From Cunninghamia lanceolata (lineage: Eukaryota; Streptophyta; Pinopsida; Cupressales; Cupressaceae): a stretch of 64,000 nucleotides of DNA. The DNA is taken from assembly GCA_027924645.1 (NCBI GenBank), contig BSBN01000849.1, positions 11,054,001 to 11,118,000 on the forward strand, read 5' to 3'. The position numbers and the translations under genes are program-made. The notes under the pieces were generated by a model. That model saw nothing but the letters and a program-made list of their open reading frames with translations. It had not been told where the DNA came from and ran no database searches. Position 1 is the first letter of the stretch, and each line of letters begins with the position of its first letter. Below are positions 35,350 to 47,328 of this stretch, piece after piece.

Positions 35350-35971
35350 ATGGTAGACTATCCAAACACATTTGAACAACTGAAGAAATTCTCGCTAACT
35401 CTGCCCATGCTAATGCCACCAAAACATGACAAGCCCTTCATATTATACTTTAGAGTGAATGATATCTTTGTAGCATGCATGCTAGCTCAAGAAGATGAAG
35501 GTGGACGAGAAAGAGCCATATACTTCATAAGTCAAACCTTGTTGGAATATGAAAAGAACTATACTCAAGCTGAAAAGGAATGTCTAGCCATAGTCTTCAT
35601 GACTCATAGATTATGGCATTACATGTTGAATCAAGAAACTAGGGTTATGATACTGTTTGAGCAATTGAGGACTTTCTTAAATCAACCTATGCTTTCAAGA
35701 AGAGCTAGCCGATTCATAACCTTAATTGAGTGAGTTTGAACTAACTTACATCAATCAAAAATTAGTCAAAGGAAAAGTAATAGCAGATTGGTTAGCAGAC
35801 AATCTGGTTCCCCAAGAGGAGCCTATAAACAAAGATTTCCCTGATGAAGGAATTTGTGTGGTCAATCTCGAGAAATATACCACCTCATATTGGTACAAAG
35901 ATATTGTGAACTATCTTGCGAACAAGACTTACCCTGAAAACATGACCCCTTTGGGAAAAAGACAATTGTAA
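35350..35971 (+). pseudogene. Tat-like RNase H and tether
   Basis: LTLPMLMPPKHDKPFILYF, FVACMLAQEDEGGRERAIYF and YTQAEKECLAIVFMTHRLWHYM form the RNase H that directly follows RT in all Ty3 elements. The first catalytic Asp is not conserved in the expected place (FRVNDIF). The following GKVIADWLADNLVPQEEP block leads to a PDEG sequence and then straight to YWYKDIVNYL, without the second RNase H usually found here. Confidence 0.75.
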
Positions 35972-36049
35972 CGCGTCCTCACCACAAGATATGTTTTAAT
36001 AGATGATGTGCTCTATTGAAGGGCCTTAGATGGAATGTTTCTTCGATGT

Positions 36050-37149
36050 GTCAACAAGAAGAGGCACAGAAGATTCTAGAGGAATGTCATAGTGGGATCT
36101 ATGGAGGACACTTTGGTGGTCATGCCATGAGAAGAAAAATACATAGACTGGGATACTTCTAGCCATGTTTGCAATGATATGCGATTAAGTTTGTAAAAAG
36201 GTGTCTGAAATGTCAAGCCTACGCTCATGTTCACCATACACCAACAAGAGGTTTACAATGGATTGTTACCCCTTGGCCCTTTTCCACTTGGGGCTTGGAT
36301 TTGGTGGGGAAGATGTCTCCCCCATCAATGGATGGGCATTTGTTCATCATCACTATGACAAAATATTTTACCAAATGGGTAGAGACCATGCCTCTCACTA
36401 TAGTATCAGGAATCGTAATCACGAAATTCATACTGAATCAAATTATATGTCAGTTCAGGATTCCCCAAGTGATAGTAATAGATAATGCTTCATCATTCAA
36501 AAATCCACAAGTAACAGAGTTATGTGAGAGGTTCCACATCAATCATAACTCCCCATCAGTCTACTATCCTCAAGGAAACAAATAGGCAGAGGCCACAAAC
36601 AAAAATTTGAAATCAATACTAGTCAAAATCACAAAAGACTGTAAAAGAGACTGGCACTTACACTTATATCCAGCTCTATGGGCTTATAGAACAAGAGTAA
36701 GGACTCCAATTAGAACCACTCCTTATGCCCTCACTTTTGGGTCAGAGGCGGTGTTACCATTGGAAGTAGAGTTACCTAGTTTGAGAGTGTTAGTACAAGC
36801 ATTACTGGATAACGAGGAATATCGAGTAGTGAGGTTAGTTGAATTAGAAATGATGGATGAAACACATTTAAGAGCTATCCAAAGACATGATTCTTATCTC
36901 ACTAGAATGAAGAATCTATATAACAAAAAGGTCATCCCAAGACCTTTTCAAGTGGGAGACCTAGTGCTCAGAATAGAAAATTTGATTGATAAAAGAGTTG
37001 GTGAAGGACACAAGTTCAGACCAAACTAGATAGGACCTTACATGGTTAAAGAAGATGTAAAAAATGGTTTCTATCTCTTGTCCACAATTGAGGGAGAGGA
37101 ATTTGGTGAAACAGTCAATGCCTTTAACCTCAAGAAATACTATGTCTAA
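36050..37149 (+). pseudogene. Tat-like integrase
   Basis: The zinc-binding HHCC module is near 36080-36225 (ECHSGIYGGHFG, KCLKCQ). The core has WGLDLVGKMSP (Asp), VIDNASSFKN (Asp) and PQGNK*AEATNKNL (Glu), so the DDE residues remain but a stop splits the last motif. The C-terminal part (RPFQVGDLVLR, GPYMVKEDV) ends at a TAA at 37147. No chromodomain follows, as expected for the Tat lineage. Confidence 0.8.
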
Positions 37150-40100
37150 AAATTAAAAAAAAATCATAAAACATAAAAATACAAAAAAAAATCATAAAAA
37201 TAAAAAATGTCAAAAAAAAAAATTTGTTTCTTGCATTTCAGTTTCATTCTGTTCATCTTGCATTACTATTAGTGACTTGCTCTTATACTATTTTTGTTTT
37301 GGTAAGGAGTCTAATGTTGCCTAGATATACGTCATCCTTTAAGAACCTAGAGATTCCCCATTTTTCCCAATAGCCATTATCCCCCTTCATTCCCAGTGAC
37401 TCTAATCAAAGCCTAGCTCTTAGCTTTACACTGATCCCAGTCTTAATGATCCAAGATGTTAGGTCTAAATGAAGTCGGTATTCAAACCTATAGTGTTCAA
37501 AGGAAGCTTGCAAATAGACCTTCCCAATTCTTCCCTGGTAGTAGAGAAGTCCAACAGATTACAAAAACTTTAGGTGTCGCTCAGCCCCTTATCTTTCGTA
37601 GACAAAAATGTCAGGAGGATCAAAACTTTGAAGGAAGCAATCTAAAATATGAGTGAATAAAAAATAAGTAGTTAAAATAAGAGTGATTGAGAAAAGTGAG
37701 AATTGAGAGATCAAGGTTGCATATCAGAAGTTCCAAAAGGCATTCATTTTCATAAAAAGTCAAAATCCAAAAAAATGAGAAAAATCAAGTGAGGCATTCT
37801 AGAAAATACAGAAAAAAAGTGGAAAAGCAAAAAAAAATAGAGATATAAAAAAAGAGTGAAAGAGAGAAGATTGTTGAATGTCCGTACTCTTGGGTGGAGA
37901 TTAGTCTAAGCTTGAAGCCTCAAGGGTGATATTCTAATAGAGAAAGAAAGGTATAAAGCACACACACACACACACACACACACTAGTTGAGCAAACCTAA
38001 GAGTCTAGTAATCTCTAGGATCATCTTCTATCTAGGGACCCTTGTTCTTTCCCATTTATCCTTTACCCTAGGTCTATCTTTCTTTCCATCTATGATCTAA
38101 GTCTAGTGAACATCAATAAAATTTGTTGCTTGTCTAAGTTGAAAGCTTGTCAAATTGTCTTATCTATATAAGGATCAATGTTTAGCCTTTAGCAAAGCCC
38201 AAAACAAGATGCACTCCATTTCACTCCCACTCCCCACTTGAGTTTTAAAATCCCATCTCATAGCCTTGAATAGGTCTCTTATATCAGGAAAACTTGCAAT
38301 CCCCTAGATTGAAAATCATATTAAAGAGCAGTCATATTGTTTGTTCCACATTGCATCTATACCAAAATCAGAAAAAAGAGTCTCAAAGTAATAAGTCAAT
38401 GTCATATCTCATGACATTCAGTAGAAGTAAATGTTTCATTTCAACATTTCTTGTGTTCTTGCATCTGCATATTGTAAACTGCATCTCATACATATGCCAC
38501 TAAAAAAATACAAAAAAACATGTCATCATTATCATACTTGCATTTGTTAAAAGAGTTGTAAAGGTCAAAAACATAATCAAAAAGTTCTTAAACCTCCAAA
38601 AATGCACAAGAGATGAGTACAAATCCGATAGATGAAAACCATAAAAAGATGAGCTTTCATAGATATATCTGAAGTTTACATATACGAGAAAACCAAAGAG
38701 CTAGGACAAAATGCTCTCAAGGAAAATAGAGGCTCCCCATGTAAGGAGGGATGATTCCAAAAGAAGAAAAAGTACTATCAAGGTTGGTTCCCTCCGACAG
38801 AACCATCAGGACTTCTTCTCCTCTGCCTATGAGTTCCGCTTGTCGCTCCATGAGACCTATGGGAGTGAGGCATCCTGATGTGAGCGTGTGATTGTGAAGG
38901 CTCCCCCGTACTAGCATACCATCATCCAAAACTAAGATGAGCCATCTCTTGGAGCACCTAATTCTCACCATTAAGGGTATGAATCTCGGCCTTCAAGTCT
39001 GCACTCACCTGAAATCCATGATAGATAGGAGAAAAAATGTCAGTGTGTTTCCCGGCAGCAGGGGGCATACTAGGATCAGCCAAGAGACTCTCTCGAGTCA
39101 TCCTAGTGAAGGGGGCAATCAAGCCAACATTAATCTCACAAACAAAAGCCATCCACTCTTTGACATTACCTACAAAGAAAACCAAAGGAGAAAGATATGT
39201 GGGAACCTGAAAGTGTTCCTATTTGCATCCCAGTAAGTCAGAATGTCGCAACATATGCATGATATAGGGTGAACAACTGGCACATGACACAGTCTAGCTA
39301 AACCTACTCTCCTCAAAATAGCACGGTCCTCATCACTCAATGAATAAAACATCTCTCAGAGCCATGTTTTCTCTCATCAAGCATTCCATCGAATGCGCAT
39401 GTCCTACAAATAAAAAAAAACTTTAGATTAGATCTCGTAAACTCGTAAAAATCCTAAAAATTGTAAAACTTGTAGAAAATTACACAAAAAAGCATATAAC
39501 CCCTCAAAATTGCAATAAATAGGTGAATGCAATAGTCAAACTAAGTCAGAATAGAGTGAAACAAATGTCAGAAAACACCAAATTTCAAGCAGAATCTATC
39601 CAATAGGGTCGCCCCCTGGGCAACCCAGATGTCAATAGTATCTCCACTCGGGTGACCTTGTTGTCTGCAGAATCTCCCCCGGGTGACCTTGTTACAACAC
39701 ATATCTCCCCCTAGGTGACCTACCTAACAAAAGGGGCAACTCTCAGTGGAGGTTCCTTGAACCAAAAATGCCCTAAAATATCTGTTTCTTAGCCAATTTT
39801 AGTAAACGAAAGACCTAGCCTACTCTAAATGATTAAACAAAGACAATACAACAAGAAGAATTGCCAAAATAGAGCATTTTAAGATATTTTTCATGAACTT
39901 TAACCTAGGGTTTAGAAAAGGATTTTTCACTATTTATGTACCTGATTTTCTGCCATTGAAGAAGAGGTGGCCATCTTTGCGATCTCCTCGACGATATCTT
40001 CCCAACGACTGCTCACACGATCAATTTCATCACTGATTCACTCCAATTTGACTAATTTGCTTGCTTTGTTTGCCCTTAGCTTAGTTTCTTTTGTGCATTC

Positions 40101-40365
40101 TTAGATTAGTTTTTTGCTAAATTATCCATCCTTTGTGCATCATTTTGTATGCATTCATTCCTACAGGTCTCACTGACAAAGGATAACAACTAGTCAAACT
40201 TGAACGATCTATGGTATGTTTGTCATTTTAGTTTTCATTATTCATTTTGATATATTCAAATGCTAAGCTAACACAGGTTATTCCAGGTACAATTGCAAGA
40301 AAATTGACAATAGGTAAGGCCATGTTCAGGAATGGTACCTACCTTTCATGTAGACTACTATCCTC
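37150..40365 (+). other. Non-coding 3' region of the Tat-like element
   Basis: About 3.2 kb between integrase and the polypurine tract. It starts with A-rich sequence (37150-37225 and 37740-37860), contains a (CA)12 microsatellite at 37959-37983 and, at about 39600-39750, three units of ATCTCCCCC-GGGTGACCTTGTT type. No gene is supported. Long 3' non-coding tails are common in Tat elements. Confidence 0.55.
37959..37983. repeat. (CA)n microsatellite
   Basis: Twelve and a half uninterrupted CA units. Confidence 0.95.
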
Positions 40366-40378
40366 GAGGGGGCAAATA
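40366..40378 (+). other. Polypurine tract of the Tat-like element
   Basis: GAGGGGGCAAATA lies directly before the TG start of the 3' LTR and is the expected primer for second-strand synthesis. Confidence 0.7.
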
Positions 40379-40620
40379 TGTAAGCACAAAAATCATGTAC
40401 AGCCTCCATGAGGACCCCTATGATGATTTTAATCCTTCTCATACATACATGTAAGTGTGAAATAATATCCTCTAAGCAGTAGACCTCATGATGATGTGTC
40501 ACTTCTTTCATCTTGTGTTGTTTCTTCTTTGTTGTTTTCCCTCTCTCTTTGTCATCAACGCTTTTCGACACTTTTGTGATACTTGTCTATTTGCATTTTC
40601 TAAACTTTTGACTGCATCCT
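40379..40620 (+). repeat. Truncated Tat-like 3' LTR
   Basis: Matches 25562-25795, with scattered substitutions. Homology stops at about 40620, where minus-strand chromovirus coding sequence begins. The rest of this LTR, and of the chromovirus 3' LTR, must have been deleted. Confidence 0.7.
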
Positions 40621-41003
40621 CCCTTGTGGCACTGTCCTCTGAATATTGCTCTCATTGGACCTTATACTACACCACATCCCTACTACGCAACTTAACATGG
40701 TGCCTCTCCAAAATTTGAGTGGGCTCCAGTAGCACCACTCCTGGATCCTGAACCTATAAAGGATGCCAATCAAGAATGTGTGATGCATTAGGATGATAAA
40801 TCTTATGTAAGGACACATGAAAAAAATTATGGATTTTGGCAATTGCAGGCAGTAGAGCAAGTCTATAAGCTACAAGATTGATCACTTCAAAACATCGAAC
40901 GGTCCTACAAATTGAGGAGCAAGTTTGAACACTGCCAAATGAAACTAAACTCTTATGAGTTTTGACCCTCAAGAAGACATTTTCACCACATGAGAACTAT
41001 CTA
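40621..41003 (-). pseudogene. Chromovirus-like integrase C-terminus and chromodomain-like end
   Basis: On the minus strand: NLVAYRLALLPAIAKIHNFF, HVSLHKIYHPNASHILDWHP, then VVLLEPTQILERHHVKLRSR and a degraded chromodomain-like tail. This is the usual end of Ty3 chromovirus polyproteins. The reading continues, across the inserted non-autonomous element, into 47329-48268. Stops are present in the tail. Confidence 0.8.
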
Positions 41004-41008
41004 GGCAT
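41004..41008. repeat. Target-site duplication, left copy (GGCAT)
   Basis: GGCAT directly before the 5' LTR. The identical GGCAT follows the 3' LTR at 47324-47328. A 5 bp duplication is standard for LTR retrotransposon integration. Confidence 0.9.
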
Positions 41009-42442
41009 TGTTGAGTTCATGTGTCTCAGATTTACAGTGATCGGCAAGAGTCACAACGATCTCGGTGTTCATAGTGGGATGTTCTTTGTATCGGGCTGAC
41101 AGAACACCATTGGCGAACACTTAACTTGTTTCACCGATAGTTATAGTTACATCGAGGAAGGAAAGCTATTGGGTTGACTGATCTCCATCGGCAGACCTTG
41201 TTTGTGTTACACCAACTGCATATGTTTCACCGATGGTAGTGATCATCGGCTTGACTTTCACTATCGGCGGGAGTTCAGAGTCTTATGCCGATCTCCAAGG
41301 TCTTACCGATGTGAGAAGCCCATTGGCATAAGGTTGGATGTCGGGGAAGGTTGTGGTAGTCACTCCAATGTTAGTGGTCACTCTGATGGTAGACCATCGG
41401 AGTGAGTAGCTTTATCAGCCAAGCCTTGAGAACTCGCTCTGATACTCTTGTGTCTCTCCGATGAAGGCCTGGTCATCGGTATGAGGTTTGCTATCAACGC
41501 AGATAGTAGAAGTGTCACCGATGATCTATGTCTTGACGATGGTGTGGTCCGTGTGAGAAGGTTTGTCAGCTCAGTGTTGAGAAGTCTTCTCGATCTTACC
41601 TGTCACTCCGATGGAGGGTTAGCAAAGGTTTGGCATCAGCAGGAGAAACATTGTCGGCAAAGAGGGCTGAAGTTATACCGAAGGTCAAGGTCTCTCTGAT
41701 GGTTGGTGAAAGGTGTACTGCTTAGTCTTGTTAGCAAAAGTGCCGACAGTTATCTTACTTGTGGTCATGTATATAAACTGGAAACCATCCAATGTCTGGT
41801 GCATGTGGGACTAAAGTTTCCTGTGAGAATGTGAACGGTTAGACAGTTATGCAAATGGTTTGGACAGTTGGAATGAATGGTCAGCTACATGTGGATTTGA
41901 TTAGATTGCTAAAGCAATGTGAAAAAATTGATTGACTAGAGAGAGAGTTGGACGGTATGATCAATCCGGTGAGCTCTGGTTTTCTCCTTCGGTGAAGTCC
42001 TATGCTATGTGTTGTATGCGACATGTTAACAGTATGCGAAGGGACTGAGGAGTGAGTGAAAATAGAGTTCAGATATTCTTTAGAAGGAACAAGATGTTAA
42101 TCTCCTGTAAAGGCTATGAGCTTGTAAATGTATTGTAACTTTTTGGTTGCTAAATAATATAAAGGCTCGGTGTTTTGGAGTGTGGGGTTTTTTACCTGTA
42201 AGGGTTTTCCCCACGTAAATCTGTGTTCTTGTTCTGTCTTTCATGTTTAATGTTTCTACTGTTAAAACCGGTTAATGCTGCTTGTACTTTCCTCTAAGGG
42301 TCAATGTTGGAAATGTTCTATGTCTATTTCCACTCTAATGGCATAGTTGTGCATGTTTTTGAAGCGATTGAAATGAATTTAAAATTGTCGAAGACACCAC
42401 TGTTCTTAGAAATATGTTTTGAGATGCTCTCATTTCCTTACA
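41009..42442 (+). repeat. LARD-like 5' LTR
   Basis: A TATA box (GTATATAAAC) is at about 41769-41778. A GGGTTTTCCCCACGTAAATC block near the end is typical of plant copia-type LTRs. The first 700 bp are packed with CCGATG/CATCGG-type hexamers in both orientations, including a short hairpin near 41390-41402. In the first 175 bp I count 15 substitutions against the 3' LTR, 14 of them transitions. Confidence 0.88.
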
Positions 42443-42444
42443 AG

Positions 42445-42456
42445 TGGTATCAGAGC
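42445..42456 (+). other. Primer-binding site
   Basis: TGGTATCAGAGC two bases after the LTR end, complementary to the 3' end of initiator methionine tRNA, as used by many plant LTR elements. Confidence 0.85.
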
Positions 42457-45400
42457 CTTCTTCTAGGATCTGCTTTGTTGCTCACATATGTACATTTGTG
42501 TGCTGGATGTGTCTGCATGTAAGAGTTCCTAGTGTATAAGGTCTGGGTATTCCTTCTGTTCTGATTTCTTAGTGTGACAGGCTTGAGGAAATCTGAAGGA
42601 ATCGTCTAATGTTTGATCTTTTCTTTGAGTGGAAGTCTAGCTATTAATCTTGTCTTCATCTTTTAGCAGTGCTTGAAGGACAGTGAAGATGAAGAAACTA
42701 GAGCTGGTCGTGGTGTTGCCTAAGGCTCTTAGTTGACAGTATTTAATCCTGTTGCATGGGGTTTGGTTTGTGGTTGTGTTGCTGCAGTAACTTTCATATT
42801 GGGTGTCTGTGTGAGAGGCTCTCTAATGATATGAAGAAGTTTGTGTTACTGCTCAGCCATGGAGTATTGTGCTTATGCTAGGTGTTCTGTTCCTAGTATT
42901 GGAAGGCATAATTTTCTATTACCCTGATTGCATGTAGGCTATGAAGTTGATCATTGGATGGTCTGAGAGCTTCTGTAGTAGCTTGATTCTCTCAGATGCA
43001 TGTGCATGTTGATGGTTGAGGGACTCATCTACAAGTGGGCCTGAAGCTCTTGAACTGTTGTTTCCTTAATTGGATATTTTGCACTTGCATGACTCAGATT
43101 CATGTTTATTGGATTTGAGGGGTTTTATAGTTTTTCCTTAAAATCTATGGTTATGCATATTCATGATGATCGATTATTCTATTTTAACTGTTATGGAGTT
43201 TATGTTGCAGACTTTTGGGTCTTCTAGATGTGAAGTGGGTATGGATGTGCATGGGTGTTTTTCAAACATAGTGGTTTTGCAGGTTTTACACAGTCAAAAC
43301 AAAAACTTGTGGCTTTGTGAAGCTGCCGTTAAGCTATTTCTAGACCCTGGCTTTTGGGGTGGTGCTGGATGATATAGTTGCAGTTTTTGCATGCATGCTA
43401 TGTGCATGGTGTGAGGAGGTGAAATGCTTTCTCTGCATGGGAGTGCTGGTATGTGATATGACACTCAGTATTTCTATGGTAATGCTTCTGGTTTCTTGAC
43501 TATGGTGCTCAGGTTGTTGACATATTTGGCAAATCAGTTTTGTAAGTAATCTGATGTTTAAGTCATGTTGTCTACATTGTTATCTATTTCCTAAGATCTT
43601 AGTTTTGCAGTTTCTAGTGCAATGATGGGTTTGTATGTTTCAGTAATTTTGGATCTACGAGTTATGCAGTTCTTTAGGTGTGTACAGCCTATTGATTGCA
43701 GTGAGATAACTTGGAAGTGGATGGTCTATATCCACAAGATTGATTATTTGATTGTGCAGACTTGTTAGATGGCCTTGTCTGTGGTCACTTGTGCATTGGT
43801 GTGACTATTTCAAGATGAGAGGATGGATGTTGTAGAGTATCTGAATAGTTGGTTATGGAGACCTGTAACATGTGTATCATGATGTCATGTATAGCTTGAA
43901 CACACAGGTTTGTGTAAGCTATTGACAGTGATAGTTTATATTTCCTTGGTTTGGAGATCTTGGTGCCATTTGGTTTTATTGTCACATGGACATGTTAATA
44001 TGTGGACTTGGAGGTTTTTTAGATTAGGAGATGTTTGGTCAGAATGCTTGGAAAGATCTATTATCACTGTTCAGTGGGAGCTTTAGCAATGACTGAAAGT
44101 TCATCACTTAGTGGTGAATGATCTTTTTAGTGTTGCAGATGTTACTAGGAGGAGTTCTTTGATCTTGTTGCTGCAGAAGGGTTCTTTCACATTTACAGGG
44201 GCACTATTTGAGGATGAGTAACATCTTGAAGTCATGGAGGATTCATGAAATTCTTGGCTAAGGTGTTGGTGGTGCTTGACAGGTGATGTTGGTTTAGAAT
44301 TTTGGTATGATACATTGATCTAGAGACCATGGTTATGTTCACCTAGAGCATGGAATCTCCTAAAGGAGATGGTAAGATCATGATGTCATGATAAGTTCCT
44401 GTTTTAGATGAATGGAGCTTTGACAGTGGTCTAGTAACTTCTCTATGTTTGGGTACATTTATCATTTGCTTGATTACTTCATAGTGGTGTAGTGATCTAG
44501 TTGGAGTTTAGCATGAGGTGATTGTTCGTAGGTACTTATGGATACATGGAGAATAAGGTGAGACCGTATATGCTGTGCTTAATCAGAATTTACAGCTGGA
44601 AGTTTGAGGAGTATTTACCTTGGTTGAATGTGAGGTCAACAAAAGAACTAGAAGAGATTGTTCTTGGAGAAAGTCTTTGGGACTTGGATATCTTGGAAGA
44701 ACATTCTCATTCCCACTCTTAGTTTGCTCGACAGTTTATTACTTAAGAGGTATTGCCCATTGTTTCTCTTAGGTGTTTTTTTTTTTTGCTTTCTTTCAAA
44801 GATATGGATCTTGAACTGCTCATAGATGGTTCTAGAGGATTCATTGTGAGAGATGAATAGCATGTTTATCTCCTTTTGCATTTGAGTTTAGAGATATCAT
44901 TCATTGATGAGGATTGTTAGGAGATGGTTAATGGGCTGATTTCCTGAAATGGGAAATGAATTAGTTTGATCTTCTTTGGTTTGTGAGGCTTACATCCATG
45001 TTAGTTGCGTTTGATCTTGGAGATTGAATGTTTGGATGTTGTTATGCTGGTTCACTTTGGGGTGTCTTGAAGGAGATCATACTTGACACAGTTGGCATTC
45101 AGAGGTGTATGTAAAAGGATTGTCTACAGGTATATGATGTGCAGTGTTTCTCTTGGTCTTAGTTATTTTATCTGATGGTGTGTTTCACATTACATTATTT
45201 TGAGGCTTTGTTCGGAGCTAAAGTGATCACTAGTTTGTGGTCATGTGCTTTCACTTATGTTGTTGGATGGTAGCATGAAGGTTCTATTCTGTTATCTCTT
45301 TCTTTGTTGGATGTGGAGAACTTGGGAGAACTTTGGACTAGTGGTGAGGAGTTGTTCTTGCAGGTTATTTGCCTATAGATTTTGCATATCATGGTGGATG

Positions 45401-45879
45401 TTTCCTTGGTACTAAATGTTATTTACACTTTTTATGGAATGCTATTGGTGGATTTTTTGTATGCCATGATCTTTTTCAGATCTACATTACCCATGTAGTG
45501 GGCGTTCTTGAAGTGTTTGGTCTTCTTCGACTAGTTCACATTTTGAGCTTGTATTTGCAGTTGATGGGTGTATATGTAGGTGGCATGAGTCTACTGATGT
45601 ATATACCTTCAAGGTATAAGTGATTGGGTGTTTTAGCACTGGCTGTGTGTGCTATTTTCAGTCACGTGGGTTTTGGTCAATTGGATGGGTGCAGTCAATT
45701 TTCTGATTGTTGTTCTAGCTGATGGTCTATCTTGTTTCTGGAGGATGATTTTCATGGCAGTGTTCTGGAAGTTTTGAAGTTGGAGCTTCTGTGTAGCTTG
45801 TGAGCACAGTGGAGTGGAGGTAGTATTAACTTCGGTCCTGTGACCTAGAGTGTTGATGATTTCCTATAAATCCTTCATC
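42457..45879 (+). other. Interior of the LARD-like element
   Basis: No retroviral-type domain on either strand. The longest open stretches (43163-43372, 44522-44722, 45369-45623) show no family pattern or biased composition and are regarded as chance. The interior is G/T-rich on the + strand. Confidence 0.6.
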
Positions 45880-45890
45880 AAGTGGGAGAA
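45880..45890 (+). other. Polypurine tract
   Basis: AAGTGGGAGAA directly before the TGTTGAG start of the 3' LTR. Confidence 0.8.
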
Positions 45891-47323
45891 TGTTGAGTTC
45901 ATGTGTCTCAAATTTACAGTGATCGATAAGAGTCACAGCGATCTCAGTGTTCATAGTGGGATGTTCTTTGTATCGAGCTGACAGAACACCATCAGCAAAC
46001 ACTTAACTTGTTTCATCAATAGTTATGGTTACATCGATGAAGGAAAGCTATCAGGTTGACTATCTCCATCGGCAGACCTTGTTTGTGTTACACCGACTGC
46101 ATATGTTTCACCGATGGTAGTGATCATCAGCTTGACTTTCACTATCGGTGGGAGTTCAGAGTCTTATGCCGATCTCCAAGGTCTTACCGATGTGAGAAGC
46201 CCATTGGCATAAGGTTGGATGTCGGGGAAGGTTGTGGTAGTCACTCTGATGTTAGTGGTCACTCCGATGGAAGACCAACGGAGTGAGTAGCTTTATTGGC
46301 CAAGCCTTGAGAACTCACTCCGATACTCTTGTGTCTCTTCGATGAAGGCCTGGTCATTGGTATGAGGTTTGCTATCAGCGCAGATAGTAGAAGTGTCACC
46401 GATGATCTATGTCTTGATGATGGCGTGGTCGGTGTGAGAAGGTTTGTCAACTTAGTGTTGAGAAGTCTTCCTGATCTTACCTGTCACTCCGATGGAGGGT
46501 TAGCGGAGGTTTGGCATCGGCAGGAGAAACATTGTCGGCAAAGAGGGCTGAAGTTATACCAGAGGTCAAGGTCTCTCCGATGGTCGGTGAAAGGTGTATT
46601 GCTTAGTCTTGTCAGTAAAAGTGCCGATATTTATCTTACTTGTGGTCATGCATATAAACTGGAAACCATCCAATGTCTGGTGCATTTGAGACTAAAGTTT
46701 CCTGCGAGAATGCGAATAGTTAGACAGTTATGCGAATGGTTTGGATAGTTGGAATGAACGGTTAGCTGCATGTGGATTTGATTGGATTGCTAAAGCAATG
46801 TGAAAAAATTGATTGACTAGAGAGAGAGTTGGATGGTGTGATCAATCCGGTGAGCTCTGGTTTTCTCCTTTGGTGAAGTCCTATGCTGTGTGTTGTATGC
46901 GACATGTTAACAATATGTGAAGGGATTGAGGAGTGAGTGAAAATAGAGTTCAGATATTCTTCAGAAGGAACAAGATGTTAATCTCCTATAAAGGCTATGA
47001 GCCTATAAATGTATTGTAACTATTTGGTTGCTGAATAATACAGAGGCTCGATGTTTTGGAGTGTGGGGTTTTTTACCCGTATGGGTTTTCCCCATGTAAA
47101 TCTGTGTTCTTGTTATGTCTTTCATGTTTAATGTTTCTGCTGTTAAAACTGGTTAATGCTACTTGTACTTTCCTCTAAGGGTCAATGTTGGAAATGTTCT
47201 ATGTCTGTTTCCACTCTAATGGCATAGTTGTGCGTGTTTTTGAAGCAATTGAAAAGAATTTAAAATTGTCGAAGACACCACTATTCTTAGAAATACATTT
47301 TAAGATGCTCTCATTTCCTTATA
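45891..47323 (+). repeat. LARD-like 3' LTR
   Basis: Partner of 41009-42442. It ends TTATA instead of TTACA, a C-to-T change at the terminus. It is followed by the target duplication GGCAT. Confidence 0.88.
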
Positions 47324-47328
47324 GGCAT
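47324..47328. repeat. Target-site duplication, right copy (GGCAT)
   Basis: Identical to 41004-41008. Removing the insert and one copy rejoins the minus-strand integrase reading of the host element. Confidence 0.9.

Larger units (their letters stand above)
25562..40620 (+). mobile_element. Ty3/gypsy Tat-like LTR retrotransposon, 3' LTR truncated
   Basis: The 5' LTR starts at 25562 (TGTAAGCACAAAAATCATG). The 3' LTR starts at 40379 with the same sequence, directly after a polypurine tract (GAGGGGGCAAATA, 40366-40378), and is lost after 40620. Between them lie a duplicated leader, gag, protease, an RNase H-like domain, RT, RNase H and integrase, all degenerate. A 3.2 kb A-rich non-coding tail precedes the polypurine tract. 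The element lies inside the 3' LTR of the minus-strand chromovirus-like element. Confidence 0.75.
41009..47323 (+). mobile_element. Complete non-autonomous LTR retrotransposon (LARD-like)
   Basis: LTRs of 1434 and 1433 bp start TGTTGAGTTC and end TTACA or TTATA. A primer-binding site, a polypurine tract and a perfect 5 bp target duplication are all present. The 3.45 kb interior has no recognisable gag, protease, RT, RNase H or integrase. Orientation is + from the primer-binding site. It must depend on enzymes from another element, probably a copia-type one, judging from the primer-binding site and the AAGTGGGAGAA tract. It is inserted in the integrase region of the minus-strand chromovirus-like element. 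Confidence 0.88.

Noticed and set aside
43163..45623. Short open frames inside the LARD-like element
   Set aside because: No domain pattern and not consistent in strand or frame; regarded as chance.
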